From assembly GCA_026008535.1 (NCBI GenBank), contig BRKX01000002.1, positions 70,825,380-70,889,379 of the forward strand: a stretch of DNA of 64,000 nucleotides, in the 5' to 3' direction. Under the pieces are notes generated by a model that was not told the origin of the DNA, searched no databases, and saw only the letters and a program-made list of their open reading frames with translations. The stretch is from Perilla frutescens. Lineage: Eukaryota > Streptophyta > Magnoliopsida > Lamiales > Lamiaceae. Positions 51,731 through 62,852 of this stretch are shown piece by piece (the stretch's first letter is position 1; each line of letters opens with the position of its first letter). The translations under genes were made by a program, and so were the position numbers.

Positions 51731-54700
51731 TCAGGAAACTGGAAAATAATCGCGGATAGTCTTCCTTTTCAATGAGGAAGGAGGGTTTAGAACAGAAGAA
51801 GGGCTTCTGATTTCAGCTTCTGGAGTTCTCTCTAAATCCTGTTTCACTTCAAAACTTAAGGAAAACTTTTTCTTCTGAGATTCTGGGGTGCTCACTTCTG
51901 GCATTGTGATGGGAGTGTGAGGATTGGCATCACATACTACATTAGAAAGCGTGCTTTCTTCGTTGCCTTTTGAGCTTGATGGTTCGTCTTTGAATAGTTT
52001 TCGCCTTTCTATTCTTGGAAGTGCCCTGACCCTCTTTCGCATTGATGAAGGAGATCGTGTATTTGAATAGCAACTGCTTTCGATGTTCCAAAGGCGAACC
52101 TAGAAGAGATTGGAAGGAATGATATATTATTGTTGTTATTCTAACACTAACATTCAAATAGAAGTAAATGTTCTGAGAATGTAGCAAAGTGATCTAAAAT
52201 ATGTTCTGTTATAGATTATTTCAACTATGAGTCTATGAGGCTTACGGTGAAATCATCCGAGCAAGTTGCCACTTTCCCCATCTCTGATGGACACCTGCAC
52301 ATAAATTACCAGAATCCTGGTTAAAATTTGTATTATGTCATGTGCAAAATTCAGAAAAATGATATCTTTCTTGGAGGACAAACCAGTTTACTGCTGTGAC
52401 TTCTCCATCGTGGCTTTTCAACATGATAGGATCCATCTGAGGTTTGTCAACCTGCATTAAAAAGCCAGTCATGAGTTACTGGAACAGAAACTGACAAACG
52501 CAATGAACCAAGAGAAAGAAGTCGACCTGCCATATGTAGGCATTCCCATCACTTGAACCACTGAGTATGTGAGCTGCATCAGGGCTGATTGCCGACTGCA
52601 ATTAAGAATTTTAAGATTTTGAGCAACCAAGGCTGACAGAAACTTTATATTGAGCACCTGAACATAATAAACATTTATACCTTCACAAAAAATGACTCAG
52701 TTCGACCTCCAGAGAAAGTTTTTATTGGCCCCTTCTCAATCTGAAGTACATTATATAGGTATATGCTGAAAGAACAGATATATTTTAGTCAAGCTTTGCA
52801 TTCAAAATTTGCATCAGTTTCCTCCAGCCATATTTTAATTTCAAGCAGAATGTGCTCACCACACTAGAAACGAAGTATAAAAGCTAAGGATTCAATCGTT
52901 GGGGATGCCAGATGTACTGACAATTTTTTTTTATCTTTCATGCTTTAACAATAAAGCACATGCATTCTACAGTGAAATCAGCTAAGAATAAGAAGCTTAC
53001 CTGTGATCCATGCATGAGGCAGTAATAAACACGCCATTCAAATCTTGAGACAGGCTAGATATGCCATGTAATCTCTTTTCCTACAAAATAAGAATTTGAT
53101 CCAGTCAATCTTTTATGGTGACTCGTCCTAAATCCTAATACAAATGTTGTTTACTGCATAAGACAAAAATGATCAAGGAAAATTAAGTACATACATCAGC
53201 TGATGATTCCAAGTTAGGACATGCAAAACCACTTGGAGTTTTGAGAAGTCGCGTGTCCCAGAACTTAATAACACTGAGGGAAAAAAACAAAGTTAGCCAA
53301 GTCTCAAATGATCTAAAACCTGATGAACTACAAATATGCACTATATGTAACAAAGCAAAATTTGTCACACCTGTCAACTGCTCCAGCAGTCGCAATAGAA
53401 ACTTCATCCTTGAGATAAAGCACTGATGTGATGCTCATGGATTCAGCCTATAAATATTTCAGATCAATTTCAGAAGATCTGCTGAAAACATAAACAAACA
53501 AGTAAAATAATGCAAACACAAACCTTTCCACGCCTGCAACGTCTGCGGCCTGGAGAAGTATGTGCCTCATGTAGTATAGATAAAGGCCTAAAAGATCAAG
53601 ATCAGCACAGTGATTAGAGGGTTAGAGTAAACTAACCGTACTGATAGCATAAGACTTCTACTGTTAAAATTGTATGTTATTATATAAGCTAGCTATCAGT
53701 TATTCAGGTAACCAATAAATCGGTTAAGATATCAGACAATTCTAGTGCTTCCATGAACACTTGGGAGAATGCAGAAACTTACGGTACGCACAACTTGTGG
53801 ACACTTTTGGAGCATCTGGTATCCCATAAAGCAAATGATCCATCTCTTGAACCAGAGACAACAAGGTCTGTGAGGACAAAAAAATTGAGTGAGCTTTTCT
53901 CAAACTGTGGGAGTCAGGAATAAAACTGAGGGATCAATAGGAGCCCAATTTACAACAATACAGAATGACAGTAAAATGCATGAACTTACCCTCATTACTG
54001 GGATGGCAGCTAATGGACTTGATACTCCCAGTGTGTCCCATCAATGCGCTTATACATGTGTGCTCTTGTGTGTCCCAAATCTTAATCTGCCAAAATTCAG
54101 AGTGATGTCTTATCATCTTAGAAATATTATAGAACAGATGAATTTATTAAGTGTTTTTAAAACAAAAAAAAAAAAGAACTTTATTTTTTTTTAATTGTCG
54201 AATCTTTATATTGGAATTGATATTGGCAAAGAGGAGCTTTGTTGTCTTCTCAGGAAGCAGGGTGACTTACACTTTGATCTCCTGAAGCGGTTAACATATT
54301 TGTATCATCCTGCAGAAAATTCAATTCAATCTTGTCACTGTTGTCACTATGTCTATGAAAGCATTTTTTTGGCCAAAGTAATATTTACTTCAAAATCTAA
54401 TTCATGAACAGATTTCTGACGAGACCAAATCCCTCCCAGTAATCACCAAGGACCAAATAAGTATAATTGGAGCTTATTACAAGTTACAACCTTTATAAGG
54501 AGTATTCAAGAAAGTCATACTGTGCTCTAAGGCATAAGCTTGTTAAACCAGCAACTTAAATTTAAATAAAATGGGTGATACAGCAACAGTGCTCATCAAG
54601 CATTTTCAGCAAATTGTAGGACATACTGAAATTTCATAGATCAATAGATACGTTAGCCCTACATATCTGCCCACATTTTCATTTATCATAGAAAAGATTC

Positions 54701-55403
54701 AGACACTATACTTCAAAAACAATTCCAAAGTTGGACAACTCAACTAAATTATTAAGTGTACCATACCTTGATCCAGCACAAGTCAAATATGGCATTTTCG
54801 TGAGCTATCCACTCAGTCACCTTAGCCTTTTCTGCAATATCATTAAAACGGAAGGGATATAATGAAATTCACCGGGGAAAAAAAAAAGAAAAAGAAAACC
54901 ATAATCGACTACCAAAGGATCCCTGAATGTGAATATCCAAATACCTGCATTTTCTTGGTATGAAGACAAATCCAATAATTTCTTCCTGGTATCAAACAAT
55001 GTAACATAACCCGCCTCATCCGTGACAGCAAGAATATTGGCATTTTTGCCGGTCTACATAGCACAAAAAAAAAACATATAAATTAAAACAAGATTTTCAG
55101 CTGAAATTTAAATCTCAGGCATATATAGAAGAAACTAACCTTGCAGAAAGACAGAGACATTGGAGGCGAAGGTTCGCCACTGTGCTCGACCGCTACAGCT
55201 CCGATTGGATCAAAACCTCGCGAATCGTTGCCAATATAAGGCCGTTTTCTTACTGATTACGCCAAAAACTTAATCAACAAAGTGCTATAATAAAACCCTA
55301 GAAATATGAAGCTCACAAAAAATAGGTACATTGTACCTCGGAACCCATTGACTTCTCTTAATTTTAAGTCTTGGAAAAATGATCGAGATATGGATGTCTC
55401 CAT
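51731..55403 (-). CDS. CDT2: CDT2/DTL-like WD40 substrate receptor of CRL4 ubiquitin ligase, 16 exons
   Basis: Exons in transcript order: 55403-55337, 55252-55140, 55053-54945, 54831-54767, 54309-54271, 54086-53990, 53867-53783, 53587-53524, 53447-53371, 53273-53195, 53080-53001, 52765-52681, 52595-52527, 52451-52384, 52294-52246, 52099-51731. They total 1,515 nt, so 504 residues, and all junctions keep frame. A WD40 propeller carries two WDXR motifs (LWDTRCSK, FWDTRLLK), the hallmark of DDB1-binding receptors. The N-terminal text (VRKRPYIG, AVEHSGEP, SFCKTGKNANILAVTDEAGY) is characteristic of plant CDT2. The disordered C-tail has several TP sites, an RRKLF cyclin-docking-like motif and ends KRKTIRDYFPVS, a PIP-box-like PCNA motif. 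CRL4-CDT2 destroys PCNA-bound substrates such as CDT1 in S phase. Confidence 0.92.
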
Positions 55404-55510
55404 TTCTGCTGCTCGTCAAGCTCTTCTCCTCTCTTCTCTTCTCTTCTCTCTCTGGAATTCAAATGTAGTGCAGGTGAAGATTGGACATGGGAGTTTTGAT
55501 GAGGGTTTAG

Positions 55511-55520
55511 TTTGGCGGGA
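55511..55520 (+). promoter_or_regulatory. E2F-type site upstream of CDT2
   Basis: TTTGGCGGGA fits the E2F consensus (TTTSSCGS) and lies 108-117 bp before the CDT2 start codon, a normal position for an S-phase promoter site. Consensus match only. Confidence 0.55.
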
Positions 55521-56646
55521 GATAGTGGCGGCGTGGTGAAGCGGCAAAACTTGAATTTTTTCAGCTTCGGACTGTGTTTGATTGGCGGTATTTGGGTGTC
55601 GACGTGTCGGGGGCGTTTTCGTCAATTGACGTCTCGATCTAACGAATCTATTTTCAATTTTGTCTCTTTTTATTTTTCTTCTTCTTATTTTTAGAATGTG
55701 TTTATATCGGTTTCAAATTTTAATTTATTACCTATTATGTTCGTTTAAATTATTTAGAAAATAATATAATGTACTGGAGGAAATATCCAAAATTTCCCAA
55801 CGCATTAAAAGTTAGAACGAATAAACACACTTGACCTATTATTATATTTTTAGTAAACAAACACATTTGACTTAAGTGGTTACGTTTTCACAGATATAAT
55901 TATCACATTCATTACTAATTTCCTAATTCAATGGTTGATGCATTTCAATATCCAAAATCATTATATCCGTTGGAATCATTATTCCTAAATTGATATGTTT
56001 GGTCATTTGTTTCATCTCTCGTGGTATAATAATATATTAAGTACGCTATTATGTATTTTGAATGACCAATAAAAATATATCATTTTAATAAAACTATGTC
56101 CTTGTTTGTTTTTCGCTTTGACAATTATATCTCCTACATTGTTGATAAAAATGAAACTACACAGATAAACATATAAATTTTATTTATTAGAAAACTTTGA
56201 ATGAGACTACTAGTATAAAATTGTAGAAGATTTATATTAAAACTCCATTAAAAAAAAACTTACAAAAAATCAAAATATGTATATGCATATATATGTGTGT
56301 GTGTGTGAGAAACATAAAAATACTACAGCAAACAATACAAAATATTCAAATCATATAATTTTATGTCAAATCTCCATAATGTTTTATAAAGATTCATAAA
56401 ATTCTACAATAATTCAAGTGTAATATAATTTATTTCAAGTTAAATGAACCCCTTTTTATTTCCAACATTATTTATTTATTTATTTTTGTTTGTTGAAGGA
56501 ACGTTATTGACTGAATCAGGCCATAATTGACTATTGAAGCGCATATATTGGTCACTAATGCACGCAACACCCGACTTTTATCTCAATAGTTTTATTTTTA
56601 TTTTTAATTTTGTTTAATAAATATATTACTCCATCCGTTTAGGAAT
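55521..56646. other. intergenic, no gene recognised
   Basis: AT-rich. A Stowaway-like end (tactccatccgttt) appears at about 56628-56641 without a matching partner. Confidence 0.45.
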
Positions 56647-56770
56647 AAATCTCATTTTAAATGAATGCACACATATTAATAAATATATTAATTAGTTAAT
56701 CAAAGTACTAAATCTCATTTTAAATGAATGCACACATATTAATAAATATATTAATTAGTTAATCAAAGTA
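56647..56770. repeat. 63-bp tandem duplication
   Basis: The unit aaatctcattttaaatgaat...aatcaaagta occurs at 56647 and again at 56710, identical over about 60 bp, so it is a very recent duplication. It follows a Stowaway-like terminus. Confidence 0.95.
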
Positions 56771-56879
56771 TCTTACACACCCTTGTATGAATACATTAAA
56801 TGAGTTAAATATAGTTATTTGGATGCATTAAATGGAGACAAATATGAGGGAAATGTGAAATTTTTGTCGGCTCGGATCT

Positions 56880-57345
56880 CAACACGTGTCCAAGGGACAC
56901 TGCAAACTTTGACTCCCGACAGGAGTTACTTTCGGTTACTGTCCCAGCACACTAACTCAAGGGCACCGGCACCGGCACCGGGCACGGGCGGGCGCGCGCG
57001 TGTGTGCGCGTGTGGGCTCATGGTCCACATCCTTGTGCACTTAATTACTTCACTTAAGTGTTAATACACTTCTTAATTTGATTAAGAAATCAATGTGGGA
57101 TTATTTAATGTGTCTTAAACACATTATCCCACACACCATAAATGCCCAATCGTGTGACCAACTTTAATCATTTATTTCTCACTCACCGAAAATCGAATTT
57201 GAGCAAATAAAAATACTACGATTATCTACTCACGACATAGAACAATCGTACGGTATTTAATTCCTCCAAAATTAAATATCCTGATCACGATAAATCGAAT
57301 AAAATGAGTCACACTCACTTTATTAAATCCTATTTTCCAACAAAT
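56880..57345 (-). mobile_element. truncated LTR fragment (same family as the solo LTR)
   Basis: Bases from gtgtgggctcatggtccac to ttttccaaca correspond to 58540-58891. Shared phrases include cttaagtgttaatacactt, cacattatcccacacacc, tttatttctcactcaccg and actacgattatcta. The minus-strand LTR start TGTTGGAAAATAGG is kept at 57345, but the other end is lost near 56850-56880. Confidence 0.7.
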
Positions 57346-57772
57346 ATTTAGTGACGAACAAATACAAAATTCAGACACAATCAGTTCACGTGGTATAAAA
57401 CGATATATACATATATCCAAAACATTGAAGACATCTGACAAACAATTATTCGCATTATAATTGGACGACGCGCGATGACATTTAGGAGAAATTGGTTTTT
57501 TCATATTCTAAGTTTTTTAGTTCGATTCGGCTCTGAGAAGTATGAAGTGGTGGGTCTCGATTAATTCAAGACGTTTTTTTATTACATAACACCTGAGTTT
57601 TCACCGTTATGATGTCCTGAGGAACATAATTATATTGGTTACATAATCATTAGAAGACTACACACGGTATCTTGAATTTATTCCCATGTTATCAATATTA
57701 TAGCTATTTTAAACAATGGCTGAAGCCTGAACATTAGAAAGGAGCAAATGAAGTACATAATATATGCCATGC
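57346..57772. other. sequence between the LTR fragments
   Basis: No gene or polyprotein remnant recognised. It could be decayed element interior or ordinary intergenic DNA. Confidence 0.35.
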
Positions 57773-57777
57773 GTAAA

Positions 57778-58891
57778 TGTTATAGATTGTGCACAATTAC
57801 AATGCTTGGAAGTCGTACAATCTGAATTACAAAGAAACGAGAAGAAGAGTAGAAAAGATACAAAAATTGAAATGAAATAAATTAAAACAAACTAGAACTG
57901 GAGTGCAGATTTCAGAAAGTCGAGTCGAGGGGACCCCTCTCCGCAAGATAAATACGCCCCGGCTAGTGCTCACAGTTAGGCGAATTGTCTCTCGAAGATG
58001 AAACGGCTTTCATCCTTCCGGCAATAGCACCACAAATCCAGCAAGGTTCCGGTGAACTAGATAATGTCGAGAACTGAGAGCTAAGACTCGAAAGAAACAT
58101 GTCGAGAACTGGGAGCTAAGACTCGAAAGAAACTTATGCAGGCCGGCAATTTTGTCCTTCCGGCAGTAGCACCACAAATCCGGCAAATTCGGTAAGGTTC
58201 CAGCGAACTAGCTAATGTCGAGAACTGAGAGTTAAGACTCAAAAGAAACAAGTCGAGAACTGGGAGCTAAAACTCGAAAGAAACTTTGTAGGCAATATGA
58301 TTTAATCTTGTGCAGAATGTAACATGATTTGCATGCTAGAATGTCCTATTTATAGGCACACTTCCACTATAGGCGACAGCTAGGATTTGAGAGCATTCAA
58401 ACCAGGTGGTGTAACCTCTAGGAGTTACATCTCTGTCATCAAGCCCCTCCAGCTCACCTACGCCCAAATTACAATTGCCAAGATCCAAGTCCGAGGACGA
58501 GACGAGCACTGGCATGGGCTCGGGTACGAGTGGACGCGCGTGTGTGGGCTCACGGCCCACAACCTTGTGCACTTAGTTATTACACTTAAGTGTTAATACA
58601 CTTAAATATATCTCTTAACTAAGTTAAGAAATCATATAAGATAATTAAATGTGTTTTAAACACATTATCCCACACACCGGTACCATAAATGCTCAATCGT
58701 GTGATCGATTTCAAACATTTATTTCTCACTCACCGAAAATTGAGATTTCAGAAAATAAAAATACTACGATTATCTATTTCAACCATAGATCAATCGTACG
58801 CTATTTAATTCATCCAAAATAAAATAATCCGATCACCAAAAATCGAATAAAATGAGACACGACTCAATTTATTACATCCAATTTTCAAACA
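57778..58891 (-). mobile_element. solo LTR (Copia-type likely) with 5-bp target duplication
   Basis: A 1,114-bp unit with TG...CA ends: plus strand begins tgttatag and ends caaaca, so the minus-strand LTR runs TGTTTGAAAATTGG...CTATAACA. It is flanked on both sides by gtaaa (57773-57777 and 58892-58896), an exact 5-bp duplication. A minus-strand TATA box (TATAAATA, 58347-58354) marks the U3/R boundary. No internal domain flanks it, so it is a solo LTR left by recombination. Copia versus Gypsy cannot be proved without the polyprotein. Confidence 0.85.
58012..58285. repeat. 152-bp period duplication inside the solo LTR
   Basis: The block from ccttccggca(a/g)tagcacc to actcgaaagaaact occurs twice. 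Within each, gtcgagaactg(a/g)gag(c/t)taa occurs twice more (58066, 58099, 58218, 58252), giving four short units. Confidence 0.85.
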
Positions 58892-58896
58892 GTAAA

Positions 58897-59703
58897 TAGA
58901 TTATTGGCATCGTTATGTTACATACGAATACGATAAGCTTAATCTATTCTTTTTTTTTGGGGGGGGGGGTAATATTTTTTTAATGGAGTGTAAAATATAT
59001 ATAATAAAAAAAAAGAATTGAAAATATAGAGAATTAATAATGTAATTAAATCTGAACACTTGAATATTACTTTGGATTTCGGGTGGGGGCGTGGCTATAT
59101 ATTTTGATATTTAATATAATTTTGTGCATGCAGACTGATATATTGTTACGTACATGTGTCTATAATATAAAATAATATGAAAAATATGTGAGATTTATTG
59201 ATCGGTACGTAAAATTAACTCTAGTTACTAATTAAAGTGTATACAGTAGAGGAAATTAAATAAAAAAAAAAAACTATCACGACCTACTTCGTTTCCCCAC
59301 ATTGCAACATTTTGGAGCCAATCATTGATCTGACTGATATATATTATATAGTTTTATAGAAGTAGGGGAATCAAATATTTCATTAGGGCCAAGTATAGGC
59401 CGGTCATTATGTTTTAAACTTTTTTTTATCTACAAATCTCATAATATTTATCGTTTCAAACTTTAAGCAAGTGACATAATATAATTTAAACATACAAGTT
59501 CTCACAATTTAAATTTTATATTTCATCTTTTTTTTAATCGAAGACTGCGACAGGATTATAAAATGTTAGGTGCATGTATATCTTTCTATATTGAGGCTGA
59601 TTATTTGAATAATATATACATGATCATTTCCATATTTAATATTTTATGCATGTATGCCCACGAAATTCTCCATTGACATCAATTTGTATAAAACAACTGC
59701 ATG

Positions 59704-59738
<35 letters not shown>

Positions 59739-59995
59739 CAGAGATAGTACGTGGATCCATGTATATCATCACTATTCTATGTGTAAGGAACTAATTAAAT
59801 GTTGTCGACATTATATGTAGTGTTAAAGGTGTGAATCCCTTATTTTTTGGCAGATTAATTTTAAAATTGCCATATGTTTAGCACCAAATTGAACTTTAAT
59901 TTGTTTGATACATGTTATTCCAGTCTCGTGTTCAACTAATTTAATTAAATGCACTTTACGTACGTATACACCATGTCATAAACTTTATGTATTTT
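58897..59995. other. AT-rich intergenic DNA
   Basis: No gene recognised; contains a G-run near 58957-58969 and an (AT)n tract at about 59706-59735. Confidence 0.5.
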
Positions 59996-60795
59996 GAAAA
60001 TTTTTATTTGCACTACTGATTTTACTCTTTACACTTCGCTCACTCAATGCACAATAAATTTTACTCTTTGCACCGCACACATTTACATTAATATTACCAT
60101 TCACTTCAAAAATATTTATTTTACTTAAAAAAACAAATAAAATATATTCGGAAACACAATTTCGATCATGTTCATCTTGTTCGAGGTTTGAAAACTAAAG
60201 TTTGAACAATATCCCTATTTGTTCGAAAACCAAAGTTTGAACGACACACTTAGAAAATTTCAGGGTGCAAGTGTGTTCAAAGTTGATTTTTTGAACAATT
60301 TTCATTTGTTTAAAAAATATTTTCCGAACAAACTATGTTAGAAAATTGAAGTTCGACCACTCCAATATGTTCGAAAACTTAAATTCGAACGCACTGAACT
60401 CCGTTTTTTCTCCAAGTATTGTTCCAAAAATGGAGTTCAACCACTTAAAAAGTGTTTGAAATTAATTTCCATGCAGTTCGATCGAATCGCGATCTGAAAA
60501 AAAAAAAACCGTCACAACACGTTCTAAACTTGATTTTTTTATCAATACACTCATATTAGCATCCAATACTTCTAATAAACTATTAGAAGATGATGAATAC
60601 TGAGTTTTAATGTGTTTAATTAATGTTTTTAATTTGTTTTCTTTTTTATTTTCAGTTTTGAATTGTGGTGCATTTAGTATTTTTAGTGATATGAACAAAT
60701 AATGAAAGGGCATTGGAGTAACTTCATAATTATTTTATTTTATTTTATTTCTTTTATGGTGCAAAGAGTAAATTAGTAGTGCAACTAGTCGCTCC
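59996..60795. mobile_element. TTCGAA-palindrome MITE, copy B
   Basis: About 800 bp. It matches the left half of copy A closely (tatttgcactactgatttta, then ctttgcacc(g/a)cac(a/g)catttac, then ctccaatatgttcgaaaa). It ends with the inverted terminus gcaaagagtaaattagtagtgcaa. Flanks are atgtatttt (59987-59995) and atgtaattt (60796-60804), 8 of 9 bases equal. Most of the right half is missing compared with copy A. Confidence 0.75.
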
Positions 60796-61007
60796 ATGTA
60801 ATTTTTTTTAATCGAGAATATGAGAATTGATATTCGTATATATTCATGTCACCCTTAGAAAAATGAAGAAATGTTATAACAGGGTCACCCAAAATCATGC
60901 CCGGTGAACTGAGTGTGCAAAGTGAGCTATTGTACAATGCCTCTAAATTTAGAGGGCCCAATTTATTTTTAAACCCATGTATTTTTAGTTTTATTTTTGT
61001 AATTAAT

Positions 61008-61046
<39 letters not shown>

Positions 61047-61357
61047 CTTAGTCCCTCTAAATTTAGAATCCATTTTTTTGTAAGTCCGCATATTTTTTAA
61101 ATAATTAAGAAAAATATATAATCTTAATCCATCTCTCCCTCTCCCGTCAAAGAGTGTCAAAAGGATATCACATTTTAGTTAGAAGGTTCGTATTGGTTCA
61201 AGGCATATTGAGATATCCTACTATATTTAAAAGTAGGATAGTCTAGGTTTCCCGCCAAAACTATCCTACTTACCAAAATCATAAAATTAATATTGAAATA
61301 TACGCATTAATTATGTAATTAATGTAGATTTGGTACATTTTAGTTCAATCTCATTGC
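60796..61357. other. AT-rich intergenic DNA with (AT)n
   Basis: Includes (TA)n at about 61013-61043 and an inverted repeat atcctactatatttaaaagtaggat-like sequence near 61213-61237. No gene seen. Confidence 0.5.
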
Positions 61358-61365
61358 AACTAAAT

Positions 61366-62844
61366 GGAGAAAATTTTGATTTTGGTCCCGCAGGACACGG
61401 GGTATTCCGTTTTTGGTCCTGACGGTTTCACTTTTGGTTCTTTTTCAAAAAAATTACCCAAAACTAGTCCCATAAGTTTATTACTATCGATTTTGGTCCC
61501 ACGAATTGAACGGCTGTGTTAACACTTGACGGAAACATCACACATGACTCACGTATTGGTCCCATAGGACATGGGGTGTTCCGTTTTTTGTCCAGATGGT
61601 TTCACTTTTGGTCCTTTTTCAAAAAAATTACCCAAAACTAGTCTCATAGGTTTATTACTATTTCATAATTGACATACAGCCCAATATAGTTTACAAATTG
61701 ACCAATTTAACCCCAGAGCATATGCTAATTATTTTTTTAGTAGAAATACACATGTACAAACATTTTTTTTATGAACATAATTTAATATGAGCATATATAT
61801 GTAAATTAATAGAGGGGACACTCAACATGTTTTGTCATATATTACATCCATTTTTTACTTGAGATAAGTTTTATCTTTTATTTTCTTCGATCGAGTTCTG
61901 TAATTTGTATCTTAATTATACATATATTAATCATGTCTCACGACTCACATAGTCAGAGCTGTATTACGACCATAGAAAGTGTGAGGCAAAATTGAACAAT
62001 GAATTCACAATTATAATATGAAAGCACAACTGGATAATCATTACAATAAACAGATCGATCTTTTAAAACTCAATGTTAGAGGTCTATAACCAAAAAAAAA
62101 AAATCTCAATATTAAATGGAGGAGCATTTTTTTCCGTTTGATCAAAATAAAAGAACATTTTTGTGTGTGTTATTTTTCAGTAAATATCAGTTAACCAAAT
62201 TATTATGAGAGATTAAAGGTCACAGATTCGAATCTCCTTAATATCAAAGGTCGGGTGTGTGAGTAAAACATGGGAAAAGAAGAAGAAGAAGAAGAAGAAG
62301 AAAACCAAATCATTTTGAGATTTTTTAGCATTTGACCTTTCAGTTTAAGTTTCACGTCTAGGATTATGATTTTAATTTTTTTAATTTTATATATATATTT
62401 ATTAGATAATAATATTAACTTTCAACATTTTCTTTAACTTAAAATAGGCCACTAAGATTTTTATTTCCATACACACACGCATATCCAATTGATTGAAAAA
62501 AGAAATGATAATTTCGTAAAATTATTTTTAAATGCAATGTTACAATTCAACATACAGATGTTAAAATTAACATTCACGATGCTATTTAATTTCAAAAATT
62601 TAAACTGAAGGTGGCGAAAACAGGTGAAATTTGCCTCCAAAATCGTTGACGAATTTCTGGGAATTTTTGATATTGGGACCAAAATTGATATTAAAATGAG
62701 ACCAAAATCGATACAAATTTTAACAGAAATCGTGACGGCGTGACTGAAAATGATACTTCATATCCTATGGAACCAAAAGTGAAACCGTCGGGACCAAAAA
62801 TGGAATACCCCATGTCTTGTGGGACCAAAATCGAAATTTTCTCC
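61366..62844. mobile_element. non-autonomous DNA transposon with ~75-bp TIRs and 8-bp duplication
   Basis: A 1,479-bp unit. It starts ggagaaaattttgattttgg and its right end in reverse complement reads ggagaaaatttcgattttgg; similarity continues through ggtattcc(g/a)tttttggtcc and gacggtttcacttttgg. The flanking 8-mer aactaaat is identical at 61358-61365 and 62845-62852, a length typical of hAT but also seen with short MULE duplications. A roughly 175-bp block of the left end is duplicated in tandem (61392 and 61568 on). No transposase frame. Confidence 0.85.
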
Positions 62845-62852
62845 AACTAAAT

